Shown here: piece by piece, positions 44,246 to 52,843 of the stretch | Position numbering within the stretch: position 1 is the stretch's first letter | Layout of the letters: every line of letters begins with the position of its first letter | Origin: Flavobacteriales bacterium | GTDB lineage: Bacteria > Bacteroidota > Bacteroidia > Flavobacteriales_F > PHOS-HE28 | Assembly: GCA_016704485.1 (NCBI GenBank) | Contig: JADJAA010000003.1 | Span: 1-64,000 of the forward strand | Direction: 5' to 3' | DNA: 64,000 bases | Notes under the pieces: model-generated | What the model was told of the DNA's origin: nothing | Databases searched by the model: none | The model's input: only the letters and a program-made list of their open reading frames with translations | Made by a program: the position numbers and the translations under genes

Positions 44246-46000
44246 ATGCCAGTCGATACATCCAAGAAAAACACAAGCATGTCATGGAAACAGGCGTTCT
44301 GGCAGTTCATCTGGCCGCGCCGTAAGCATGTTGGCGTTGGGTTGGTGCTGATCCTGATCAGCCGCTTGGCGAGCTTGGTACTGCCCGGTGCTTCGAAGTA
44401 TTTGATCGATGATGTGATCGTGAACAAGGACATGCAGATGCTCTACTGGTTGTTGGGCGCAGTGGTCCTGGCGATCGCAGTGCAGAGCGTTACTTCATTC
44501 CTATTGACCAAGTTGCTGAGCGTAGAAGCACAACACATGATCAGTCAGCTGCGCACTGATGTGCAACGCAAGATCCTCTCACTGCCGATCAGCTTTTTCG
44601 ACAGCACGAAAAGTGGTGCATTGGTCAGCCGGATAATGACCGATGTTGAGGGGGTTCGCAACCTCGTGGGTACCGGATTGGTGCAGCTGGTGGGAGGTAC
44701 CATTACAGCATTGATCTCCATGGTGCTGCTCTTGCGGATCAGCCCACTGATGACCGTTTACACCTTATTGCCAGTGGGGATCTTTGCATTCGTGGCGATG
44801 AAGGCTTTCGCCAAGATCCGTCCGATCTTCAAAACACGTGGAGTGATCAACGCTGAAGTGACCGGAAGACTTACCGAAACGTTGAACGGCGTTCGTGTGA
44901 TCAAAGGATTCAATGCAGAAGAGCAAGAGAACAGGATCTTTGAGAACGGCGTGGATCGTTTGTTCCAGAATGTAAAGCAAAGCTTGACGGCCACCGCGCT
45001 GATCACCAGCAGCAGTGCATTCCTATTGGGACTTGCCAGTGCCGGGATCATGGGCATTGGCGGTTGGCAGATCATTGAAGGTAAGTTGACCATCGGTGAA
45101 TTCTTGGCGTTCACCTTGTACCTCGGATTCATGATCGCCCCGATCGTGCAGATGAGCAATATCGGCAGTCAACTTACGGAGGCATTTGCTGGGCTGGATC
45201 GTACGGAAGAGATCATGAACATGGCAGCCGAAGATCTGGCTGAAGAGCGTCCGATCAAACTGTCCTCGATGAAGGGCGATATCGTTTTCGAGGATGTACA
45301 CTTCGCCTATGATGAAGGAAAAGAGGTACTACACGGCATTTCGTTCAAGGCTAGCGCAGGTAGTGTTATAGCTCTCGTGGGTAGTTCCGGAAGTGGTAAA
45401 ACAACCATCGCAAGTTTGGCAGCGAGCTTCTTGAAACCCGCAAAAGGAATGGTAACGATCGATGGGCAGGACCTGAGCAAGGTGAGCCTCGCGAGCTACC
45501 GACAATACCTCGGCGTTGTCCTGCAGGACGATTTCCTCTTCGAAGGAACGATACGCGAGAACATTCTTTTTCCGCGACCGCTTGCAACCCAAGAACAACT
45601 TGACAAGGCCGTGAAAGCAGCCTACGTAAGCGAATTCACGGATCGTATGGAACTCGGACTTGATACCGTGATCGGTGAACGCGGTGTGAAGCTCAGCGGA
45701 GGCCAACGCCAACGTGTAGCCATTGCACGCGCTATGCTGGCAGACCCGAAGATCTTGATCCTCGATGAAGCAACAAGCAACTTGGACACAGAGAGCGAAA
45801 GCTTGATCCAGAAAAGCTTGAACGAATTGGTAAAGGACCGAACAACCTTCGTGATCGCTCACCGCTTAAGCACCATCCGCAAGGCAACAGAAATTCTAGT
45901 GATCGAACAAGGCCTTATCGCTGAACGTGGAACACATGATGATCTGATCGCTAAGGAAGGACGGTATTACGACCTGTATACGTACCAGTCGAGGATCTAA
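44246..46000 (+). CDS. ABC transporter, fused permease and ATPase (MsbA-like)
   Basis: 584 residues. An N-terminal type IV exporter membrane domain of six helices (LVLILISRLASLVLPGASKYLIDDVI, LLLRISPLMTVYTLLPVGIFAFV). The ATPase has Walker A GSSGSGKTT, Q-loop VLQDDFLF, signature LSGGQRQRVAIARAM, Walker B ILILDEATSNLD, and H-loop AHRLST. It is a homodimeric half transporter; MsbA-like lipid/LPS flippase is the best guess, but drug or peptide export cannot be excluded. A roughly 190-base spacer with no gene precedes it. Confidence 0.9.
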   Translation: MPVDTSKKNTSMSWKQAFWQFIWPRRKHVGVGLVLILISRLASLVLPGASKYLIDDVIVNKDMQMLYWLLGAVVLAIAVQSVTSFLLTKLLSVEAQHMISQLRTDVQRKILSLPISFFDSTKSGALVSRIMTDVEGVRNLVGTGLVQLVGGTITALISMVLLLRISPLMTVYTLLPVGIFAFVAMKAFAKIRPIFKTRGVINAEVTGRLTETLNGVRVIKGFNAEEQENRIFENGVDRLFQNVKQSLTATALITSSSAFLLGLASAGIMGIGGWQIIEGKLTIGEFLAFTLYLGFMIAPIVQMSNIGSQLTEAFAGLDRTEEIMNMAAEDLAEERPIKLSSMKGDIVFEDVHFAYDEGKEVLHGISFKASAGSVIALVGSSGSGKTTIASLAASFLKPAKGMVTIDGQDLSKVSLASYRQYLGVVLQDDFLFEGTIRENILFPRPLATQEQLDKAVKAAYVSEFTDRMELGLDTVIGERGVKLSGGQRQRVAIARAMLADPKILILDEATSNLDTESESLIQKSLNELVKDRTTFVIAHRLSTIRKATEILVIEQGLIAERGTHDDLIAKEGRYYDLYTYQSRI

Positions 46001-46004
46001 TTCA

Positions 46005-46074
46005 AGGTGAATAGCGAATGGTGAATGAGATACCAGACGAGGTCAATGTTGAATTGGATCCATCCTATTCACCT
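46005..46074. repeat. Inverted repeat between convergent genes
   Basis: AGGTGAATAG (46005-46014) and CTATTCACCT (46065-46074) are a perfect 10-base inverted repeat; further GAATGGTG (46016-46023) and CACCATTC (46085-46092) copies of the motif occur beside it. It lies between the MsbA-like gene and the convergent gene at 46098, where it may help termination. Confidence 0.5.
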
Positions 46075-46097
46075 ATCGCCCATCACCATTCACTGTG

Positions 46098-46793
46098 TTA
46101 AACCCCTTCACTTCCCCGTTTGGCGAACCAGAGGTTATGCTTCGTGCCCTTGTTGCCTTTTGCATGGACCTTAATTTCTTCAACCCGAAAGCCTGCCATA
46201 CCGAGGCGTTTCGTGAACGGGGCATCTGGATCGGTACTCCAAACAGCGAGGATCCCATTGGGTTTCAAGGCTGCATAGGCTGATCGTAATCCGCGGTGTG
46301 AATACAATCGGTTGTTGCTTTTCTGCGTCAAACCTACCGGTCCATTATCCGTGTCAAGCATGATCACATCGTACGTTCCGTTGGATGCTCGGATCAGCTC
46401 CAATACATCCACCACCTTCACTTCGGAGCGCGGATCGTTCATTGGGTTTCCGGCGCGTTCGCCCAATGGTCCTTCATTCCACTTTACCACTTCAGGAACA
46501 AGCTCGGCGACCACAATTTTGGCATTAGGGCCGGTGTATTTCAGCGCGGCAGCGAGCGTGAATCCCATTCCCAGCCCACCGATCAACACGGTCGCTTCTT
46601 TCGAATTCTTTACCTTGTTCAGAGACAATTCTGCAAGTGCATCTTCAGAATCATGCAGCGCAGTACTCATAAGGTCACCTTGGATCCCCACCACTTCGAT
46701 CGCGAATTCTTCACCGCGTTGATGGAATCGCAACTCGCCTCCGTTGTTGGGAACCTGAGCCGTATCCAGCAATTTATTGATCCGCATTTTCAT
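46098..46793 (-). CDS. Spermidine synthase-like SAM-binding protein
   Basis: 231 residues from the ATG at 46793. VLIGGLGMGFTLAAAL is the nucleotide-binding motif of the spermidine synthase fold, with VVAELVPEVVKWN as the acidic ribose-binding strand, VKVVDVLELI and YDVIMLDTDNGP. The ligand-binding aspartates of true SpeE are not all there, so function may be methyltransferase-like or unknown; Bacteroidota often have such stand-alone homologues. The upstream GTG at 46850 is less likely. It lies 68 bases downstream of the HTTM-type membrane protein on the same strand. Confidence 0.82.
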   Translation of the reverse strand: MKMRINKLLDTAQVPNNGGELRFHQRGEEFAIEVVGIQGDLMSTALHDSEDALAELSLNKVKNSKEATVLIGGLGMGFTLAAALKYTGPNAKIVVAELVPEVVKWNEGPLGERAGNPMNDPRSEVKVVDVLELIRASNGTYDVIMLDTDNGPVGLTQKSNNRLYSHRGLRSAYAALKPNGILAVWSTDPDAPFTKRLGMAGFRVEEIKVHAKGNKGTKHNLWFAKRGSEGV

Positions 46794-46860
46794 GAAGAGG
46801 GTCGCCCTAGCTTGTGCCAATGGCGGTGCAAGGTGGCGAATAGATATCACTCACGAAAGA

Positions 46861-47670
46861 TCAAAAAGCTATTCGCCGCAAGGTCATTGCGCCTTTTACA
46901 CGCTCACTTTCATCGTTGCTCAACCAGATCGCATACACGGCAATGAACGCGAATGCCATTTCCGGGATGCCCATGAAAAGAGCAGTAGCGATATGAAAGA
47001 TCGCGCCGATGATCAATATCGGAACACGTGTCCTACAGAACCAGACCGCTATAGGCAAGAGAAATTGTAACGCAAGAACAGACCACGTGAGCAGCACGGT
47101 GATCATCGAAAAATCGGCTAACCAAGCCGGGCCAAATGCACTATCCGAAACTGCGATCCCCACCGCTGTTCCATCCAACCAGCTGGTACCGGTAAGCTTG
47201 TAAATACCTGTTACGAAATAGGCAAGGATCAATTGGATCCGGATCATCCAGAAAGCCGAAGTACTTGCGAGTTCATGTAACGCGTTTTCACGACCCAATG
47301 ACAGAAATATATTCCAGAAAAGCACGTTGGCAACCAGTTGTTGGCCGCCACTTCCGGCCATCCATGCCCGGTCCATTAGGTTGGTGTAGCATAGCCAAAC
47401 CACTAATGCGCTCCACCACCTAAAAGGACGGAACAGATTGTACAGGCTAAGGATAACCAACAGAACAACTGCCAAATACACCGAACCCTCAGAACCTTTC
47501 GCACTGAGAAAATGGGTTACCCAGCCCAACTTTCCGGGCACTGGAAGTGGCGGTGAGATAGGATATAACCACAACCATTCTGCACTGTAAAGCGCGGACA
47601 ATAAAAACCCGAGCACCCATAAATGGATCGCCTTTTCATAGAACCGTACCGATGTCCACTGCACGTTCAT
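46861..47670 (-). CDS. HTTM-like multi-pass membrane protein
   Basis: 269 residues with about six membrane segments (LWVLGFLLSALYSAEWLWLY, SVYLAVVLLVILSLYNLF, SALVVWLCYTNLMDRAWMAG, IRIQLILAYFVTGIYKLTG, FSMITVLLTWSVLALQFLLPIAVW, ILIIGAIFHIATALFMGIPEMAFAFIAVY). The WRIQLxLxYFxTGIYKLxGxxWLDGTA segment and FHxxTALxMGI are characteristic of the HTTM (vitamin-K-dependent carboxylase-like) family. The start overlaps the stop of the DUF5819-like gene (ATGA), so they form one operon. Enzymatic role is unproven. Confidence 0.78.
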   Translation of the reverse strand: MNVQWTSVRFYEKAIHLWVLGFLLSALYSAEWLWLYPISPPLPVPGKLGWVTHFLSAKGSEGSVYLAVVLLVILSLYNLFRPFRWWSALVVWLCYTNLMDRAWMAGSGGQQLVANVLFWNIFLSLGRENALHELASTSAFWMIRIQLILAYFVTGIYKLTGTSWLDGTAVGIAVSDSAFGPAWLADFSMITVLLTWSVLALQFLLPIAVWFCRTRVPILIIGAIFHIATALFMGIPEMAFAFIAVYAIWLSNDESERVKGAMTLRRIAF

Positions 47671-48143
47671 TGACCGGTGGTCTTAAGTTTCGTGATACGC
47701 ACTGTACGCTCCGTTGGTATTGTGGGATCATCAATGCATTCTTCTCGAAGTTGGAACTCCAGATCACCGATCTCTCGTTCAATATCACCGACCATCCGCT
47801 TCATGGCACGGACCATTTCCGGTCTCGGTAAGCTGTCGCGTTGCGCTAATTCCGACTGAATGGATCGTGCGATGGTCTGCGCCATACGGTGCTGCAAATA
47901 CCCTCTGCCTTGGTCGATCGGGCGGATGTCGCTTTCGTTCAAGATCACTTGAATTGAACACGAACAGTGCGGGGGATCTGGCGCAAAAAGTTGCCATGAC
48001 TGGTGAAGCAAGGGCCGTACATAAGCGATGGACAATGACCGGAATACGCCCGGAACGAATTGCACGGGCAACGTATACGCTAACAACAGCAACGTATGTA
48101 GCCCTACAACAATGATCACAACCCAGCGGTTCCTAAACGACAT
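47667..48143 (-). CDS. DUF5819-like membrane-anchored protein
   Basis: 158 residues. One N-terminal membrane helix (WVVIIVVGLHTLLLLAYTLP), followed by LLHQSWQLFAPDPPHCSCSI: the WxLFAPDPP motif is shared by proteins found beside HTTM-family membrane proteins. The rest is an extracytoplasmic charged segment with possible coiled coil (MKRMVGDIEREIGDLEFQLREE). It is the first gene of a two-gene operon with the HTTM protein. It is divergent from the fumarylacetoacetase gene, with 97 bases between. Confidence 0.75.
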   Translation of the reverse strand: MSFRNRWVVIIVVGLHTLLLLAYTLPVQFVPGVFRSLSIAYVRPLLHQSWQLFAPDPPHCSCSIQVILNESDIRPIDQGRGYLQHRMAQTIARSIQSELAQRDSLPRPEMVRAMKRMVGDIEREIGDLEFQLREECIDDPTIPTERTVRITKLKTTGQ

Positions 48144-48240
48144 CGGAACAAGAATACGGCGCGATGGTGGAAAGTGTTTTCAAGATGCGACCTTTGCGAC
48201 CACGATCAGACCATTGCACAAAACCGATCGGATAGTCAAT

Positions 48241-49515
48241 ATGAGCATCCCCGCGAACGACCCAAACCTAAGCTCTTGGATATCTGTACCTGCCAACAGC
48301 GACTTTCCTATTCAGAACATCCCCTTTGGAATTGGCAGCTTTAATAGTGATCGGCGTGCCCCCATGACACGGCTCGGTGATCATGTTGTTGACCTCAGCA
48401 TTCTATTCGAAGCAGGCCTGCTGAATGATCTTGGACTTTCGGTCGGTGCGTTCGATACACCTTCACTCAATGCTCTTTTACGGCTCGGAAAACCAACGAT
48501 GCGCAACTTGCGCCAGCGATTGAGCGAGCTTTTCCGTGAAGACAACTCTAAACTTCGGGATGATAGCGACCTGCGAGAAGCAGCCGTATTGCCAGTGGAT
48601 CAAGTGACCATGTACCTGCCCGTGGAGATCGGTGATTACACGGATTTCTTCAGTAGTAAGGAACATGCAACCAACACCGGCACTATGTTCCGCGATCCGG
48701 CCAACGCGCTTTTACCCAACTGGCTACATATTCCGGTTGCCTATCATGGCCGTTCCAGCAGCATAATCCCCAGTGGAACTCCCATCCGCAGACCAATGGG
48801 CCAAACACGCCCGGACCCCAATGCACCGCCTGTTTTCGGTGCTTCCAAATTGCTCGATTTTGAACTTGAAATGGGCTTCATTACGTTCGATGGACAGCCT
48901 TTGGGTGAACGGATCGGCATTGAAGATGCTGAAGACCACATTTTCGGATTGGTCCTGTTCAACGACTGGAGCGCTCGGGATATTCAAGCGTGGGAATATG
49001 TTCCGCTCGGGCCTTTCCTCTCTAAGAATTTCGCTAGTAGCATGAGTGCTTGGATAGTAACATTGGATGCATTGGAACCCTTCCGCGTGGAAGGTCCTGC
49101 ACAGGATCCTGCGCCATTGCCTTACCTCCAGTTCAAGGGCCAACGGTCATTTGATATCGCTTTGGAAATGGCCATTCAACCAAAAGGCGGCAAACCTTCT
49201 ACCGTATGCAAGAGCAACTTCAAATACATGTACTGGAACATGGCTCAACAGTTGGCTCACCATACGGTGAACGGCTGCAACATCCGTTGTGGCGACCTTT
49301 TGGCAAGCGGCACGATCAGTGGCCCTACGCCGGATAGCTACGGAAGTATGCTGGAACTCTCTTGGCGGGGTACCAAGCCCCTAACGCTCGCCGATGGCAG
49401 TGAACGCAAGTTCATCCAGGATGGTGATACCGTGATACAACGCGGTCACTGCGAAAAAAATGGTGTGCGGATCGGTTTTGGTTCCGTTGAAACCAAGGTA
49501 CTTCCTGCAAATTGA
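48241..49515 (+). CDS. fahA: Fumarylacetoacetase
   Basis: Last step of tyrosine degradation, splitting fumarylacetoacetate to fumarate and acetoacetate. 424 residues from the ATG at 48241 (the longer frame to 48028 reads antisense through the neighbour). IQNIPFGIGSFN, the metal site YTDFFSSKEHATNTG, PVAYHGRSSSIIPSG, LDFELEMGFIT, FNDWSARDIQAWEYVPLGPFLSKNF, and RCGDLLASGTISGP are diagnostic. Ca or Mg is bound by the Asp and Glu residues. No other tyrosine degradation gene is nearby. Confidence 0.95.
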   Translation: MSIPANDPNLSSWISVPANSDFPIQNIPFGIGSFNSDRRAPMTRLGDHVVDLSILFEAGLLNDLGLSVGAFDTPSLNALLRLGKPTMRNLRQRLSELFREDNSKLRDDSDLREAAVLPVDQVTMYLPVEIGDYTDFFSSKEHATNTGTMFRDPANALLPNWLHIPVAYHGRSSSIIPSGTPIRRPMGQTRPDPNAPPVFGASKLLDFELEMGFITFDGQPLGERIGIEDAEDHIFGLVLFNDWSARDIQAWEYVPLGPFLSKNFASSMSAWIVTLDALEPFRVEGPAQDPAPLPYLQFKGQRSFDIALEMAIQPKGGKPSTVCKSNFKYMYWNMAQQLAHHTVNGCNIRCGDLLASGTISGPTPDSYGSMLELSWRGTKPLTLADGSERKFIQDGDTVIQRGHCEKNGVRIGFGSVETKVLPAN

Positions 49516-49604
49516 CAGACGGCCAATTAATATTACCCAACTCTCGAAGACCGTACTGACTCTCCATATCTTTGTTAGGATGATCGATCACCTAGTATTG
49601 CTCA

Positions 49605-51860
49605 ATGGATAAGGCAGGCGGTAACACAGTGCCTCAAGTTATTACTAGTGGCACCAAGCCGGTGATCGACCTCGTAGCAGAGAACGAGGAGATACTGCGC
49701 AGATACAAAGCCTTGTTACGAAGTATTCGTGGACAACGCACTGCGGAAGAGACGCGCTTGATCCGTAAGGCATTCAACATTGCTGTTGAGGCCCATAAGA
49801 CCCAGCGGCGCAAGACCGGGGAACCGTATATCTACCACCCGATCGCCGTAGCGAGGATCTGTGCAGAAGAGATCGGTCTGGGAGCTACTAGCGTTGCAGC
49901 GGCATTGTTGCATGATACCGTTGAGGATACCGACATCACGTTGGATGATGTAAAGGATCTCTTCGGACCCACCGTTGCGAATATTATTGACGGTCTTACC
50001 AAGATCAGCGGCATGCAGTTCCAGACCGGATCCGCACAAGCTGAGAACTTCCGAAAGGTCCTACTCACACTTGCACAGGATGTCCGCGTGATCCTGATCA
50101 AACTCGCCGACCGCTTGCATAACATGCGTACGTTGGGGTCAATGGCCCGCGACAAGCAATTGAAGATCGCCAGTGAGACCAGCTACCTGTATGCTCCCTT
50201 GGCCCATCGACTTGGTCTGTACAACACTAAAAGTGAATTGGAGGACCTTTCGCTGAAATATACGGAGCCGGAGATCTACGAGGAGATCAGTGGCAAACTT
50301 AAAAAGGGCGAAGCTGTCCGTAAACGATTCATCAGCCGATTCATTGTCCCGATCAGACAAGCTTTGCAAGAGGAAGAATTCCCGTTCGTCATCAAAGGCC
50401 GGCCTAAGAGCGTTTTCAGCATCTACAATAAGATGTTGAAGAAGCATGTCACATTCGAAGAAGTCTATGATGTATTCGCCATCCGTATTATCATTCAAAC
50501 AAAACCGGAACTTGAAAAAGCCGATTGTTGGAAGGTCTATTCCATTGTTACTGACTATTATCAGCCGAATCCCGATCGTTTACGGGACTGGGTGAGCATA
50601 CCGAAGGCGAACGGTTATGAAAGCCTGCACACCACGGTTATGAGCCCTGGTGGAAAATGGGTTGAGGTACAGATCCGTAGTGAACGGATGGACGAGATCG
50701 CCGAAATGGGATTGGCCGCGCATTACCGCTACAAGGATGAAGAAGAACATGCGTCAGCACTCGATGCTTGGTTGAACAGGATCCGTGATGTACTTGATGA
50801 CCCAACATCGGATGCATTGGATTTCGTGAATGATTTCAAACTTGATCTGTTCAGCGATGAGATCGTGGTCTTCACGCCGAATGGGGAGATGCGCAACCTA
50901 CCTTCCAAGGCTACCGCTCTTGATTTTGCCTATGACATTCACACACAGGTCGGTCGCCAATGCATCGGTGCCAAGGTCAACCACAAATTGGTACCGCTGA
51001 GTCAACCATTACGCAGCGGGGATCAAATAGAGATCATAACAAGTAAGAAGCAGCTACCGAAAGAAGATTGGCTTAATTACGTGGTTACTGCGAAAGCTAG
51101 ACAGCGGATCAAACAATCACTCCGCGATCAGAAAAAGAAGCTCGCCGTTGTTGGAAGGGAAGCCGTGCAAGTGCAATTGCGAGCGTGGGGTGCGAAGGTG
51201 AATGCTCCGAACCTTGCCGCACTTGTGGAGTACTACCGAAGCAATTCCGCAATGGACCTGTATTATCAGGTTGCACGTGGTAAGCACGTACTGGAAACAA
51301 TTGTTGATGTCTCGGTGAGAACCGGAAAGCTGATCCTGCCTAAACGTAAGCGCCCGGATGACGAACGGTCACTTGAAGAAGTCGTTGCGGAAATACGAGG
51401 TGAACAACATGGCTCGTTGCTCATTGGTGATGATCTACAAAAGATAGATTACAAATTGTCGTCCTGCTGCAACCCGATAGCCGGTGATGACGTTTTTGGT
51501 TTCATCACGTTGGATGAAGGGATCAAGATACATCGCGTTAATTGCCCGAACGCAGTCCAGTTAATGAGCAATTTTGCCTATCGTATCGTTAAGGCTCGTT
51601 GGAAAGGAAAGGATACGGTCGAGTTCTTGGCCGGCATCAAATTCAGTGGGATAGATGATGTGGGCCTGGTAAACAAGATAACGACCATTATCAGCCATGA
51701 ACACAATGTGAATATGCGTGCCATCAGTTTCGAAAGCCATGATGGTATTTTCGAAGGAAAGGTCATGGCATTCGTGCACGACACGGACCATCTGAACTCC
51801 TTGATGGATAAGTTGAAACGCGTTCGTGGCGTACGTTCCGTAGAACGAGTTGATCAATAG
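49605..51860 (+). CDS. Bifunctional (p)ppGpp synthetase/hydrolase, RelA/SpoT family
   Basis: 751 residues, full length. The hydrolase HD domain holds HPIAVARI and HDTVEDTD (His103-Asp104 bind Mn), then LIKLADRLHNMRTL. The synthetase domain holds GRPKSVFSIYNKM, DVFAIRIII and VSIPKANGYESLHTTV. The TGS domain (VVFTPNGEMRNLPSKATALDFAYDIH) and a C-terminal zinc-finger/ACT part (LSSCCNPIAGDDVFGFI ... VNKITTIISHEHNVNMRAISFES) follow. Both active sites look intact, so it can make and degrade the alarmone. Rsh genes in the Bacteroidota are commonly followed by fur and purA, as here. Confidence 0.95.
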   Translation: MDKAGGNTVPQVITSGTKPVIDLVAENEEILRRYKALLRSIRGQRTAEETRLIRKAFNIAVEAHKTQRRKTGEPYIYHPIAVARICAEEIGLGATSVAAALLHDTVEDTDITLDDVKDLFGPTVANIIDGLTKISGMQFQTGSAQAENFRKVLLTLAQDVRVILIKLADRLHNMRTLGSMARDKQLKIASETSYLYAPLAHRLGLYNTKSELEDLSLKYTEPEIYEEISGKLKKGEAVRKRFISRFIVPIRQALQEEEFPFVIKGRPKSVFSIYNKMLKKHVTFEEVYDVFAIRIIIQTKPELEKADCWKVYSIVTDYYQPNPDRLRDWVSIPKANGYESLHTTVMSPGGKWVEVQIRSERMDEIAEMGLAAHYRYKDEEEHASALDAWLNRIRDVLDDPTSDALDFVNDFKLDLFSDEIVVFTPNGEMRNLPSKATALDFAYDIHTQVGRQCIGAKVNHKLVPLSQPLRSGDQIEIITSKKQLPKEDWLNYVVTAKARQRIKQSLRDQKKKLAVVGREAVQVQLRAWGAKVNAPNLAALVEYYRSNSAMDLYYQVARGKHVLETIVDVSVRTGKLILPKRKRPDDERSLEEVVAEIRGEQHGSLLIGDDLQKIDYKLSSCCNPIAGDDVFGFITLDEGIKIHRVNCPNAVQLMSNFAYRIVKARWKGKDTVEFLAGIKFSGIDDVGLVNKITTIISHEHNVNMRAISFESHDGIFEGKVMAFVHDTDHLNSLMDKLKRVRGVRSVERVDQ

Positions 51861-52013
51861 AAATGCAATATCCCGTGCTTACAAAGGCTTTTGCGAAGCG
51901 CCATACCCGGTTTCACGCATGTGGAATATGCGGTTTACATGATTGACCGGAAAATACGGCGTTGTGGATAATTACACCTTACGGGATCGCCTTCGAAAAT
52001 GTACATTTGACGC

Positions 52014-52475
52014 ATGGTAGTTCCCGAACAGACCGAGAACGTCCGACGCATATTCAGCGACTATTTGGAACAACGGGGGCACCGTAAGACCCCCGAACGC
52101 TTCGCTATTCTCACTGAGATCTATGCACATGAAGGTCATTTCGACATTGAGCGATTGTATGGTCGCATGAAGATGAAGAAATACCGCGTAAGCCGAGCGA
52201 CGCTTTATAATACCATGGACCTTCTAATGGATTGCGAATTGGTGCGCAAGCATCGTTTCACAGGAAACCAAGCCCAATTCGAAAAGGCACATGCTTTCAG
52301 CCAACATGATCATGTTATCTGTTCAGCTTGCGGAAAGGTTCAGGAATTCTGCGACCCTCGCATTCAACAGATCCGCAACACCATAAGTGAAGTGATGCAA
52401 TTCAACGTTCAATACCACGCATTGCAGATCCACGGAGTTTGTGGCGATTGCCAAGCCAAACGACAAAACCTATGA
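52014..52475 (+). CDS. Fur family transcriptional regulator
   Basis: 153 residues: a winged helix (FSDYLEQRGHRKTPERFAILTEIYAHEGHFDIERLYGRMKMKKYRVSRATLYNTMDLLMDCELV in the usual order) and a dimerisation domain with HDHVICSACGKVQEF and CGDC, the zinc-type Cys pairs and His metal site. Bacteroidota members at this locus are Fur or PerR-like; the metal cannot be chosen. The nearby TACATTTG box (52002-52009) ends only 4 bases before the ATG, so the mRNA may be nearly leaderless. The stop overlaps the STAS gene start (ATGA). Confidence 0.9.
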   Translation: MVVPEQTENVRRIFSDYLEQRGHRKTPERFAILTEIYAHEGHFDIERLYGRMKMKKYRVSRATLYNTMDLLMDCELVRKHRFTGNQAQFEKAHAFSQHDHVICSACGKVQEFCDPRIQQIRNTISEVMQFNVQYHALQIHGVCGDCQAKRQNL

Positions 52476-52837
52476 CCGTAACAGACCGCACCACTTTCGA
52501 TATTGCCGTTGCAGAAGAGCAAGGCTGTTCAGTATTCCACCTTAAGGGTCGATTAATGGACCAACAACAGGCCGACCGTTTGATGGGCGCACTGGATGAA
52601 GAGCTTGAAAAAGGAAAACACTCCGTGATCCTCGACATGACCGATCTGGCCTATATGAACAGCACCGGCCTGAACATTTTGATCAACGTGCTTACGCGCT
52701 CCAGGAATGCTGGCGGTGATACCGTAATAGCAGGAGTTTCCACAAGTGTGAGGCAACTGTTCCTGGTAACCAAGTTGGATTCCGTGTTCACGATAACGAA
52801 CACAGTGGATGAAGCCGTTGCTAAGATGACCTCTTGA
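52472..52837 (+). CDS. STAS-domain anti-sigma factor antagonist
   Basis: 121 residues: CSVFHLKGRLMDQQQADRLMGALDEEL, then VILDMTDLAYMNSTGLNILINVLTRSRNAGG with the NSTG phosphorylatable serine of SpoIIAA-type proteins. It would be switched by a serine kinase/phosphatase; no partner is adjacent, although a SiaC-family protein lies at 59689. Coupled to fur by the ATGA overlap. Genes for fur, STAS and purA in this order are common in Bacteroidota. Confidence 0.88.
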   Translation: MTVTDRTTFDIAVAEEQGCSVFHLKGRLMDQQQADRLMGALDEELEKGKHSVILDMTDLAYMNSTGLNILINVLTRSRNAGGDTVIAGVSTSVRQLFLVTKLDSVFTITNTVDEAVAKMTS

Positions 52838-52843
52838 AGTTGG

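Noticed and set aside
45329..45862. - strand open frame of 177 codons opposite the ABC ATPase
   Set aside because: Shadow of the conserved Walker and signature region.
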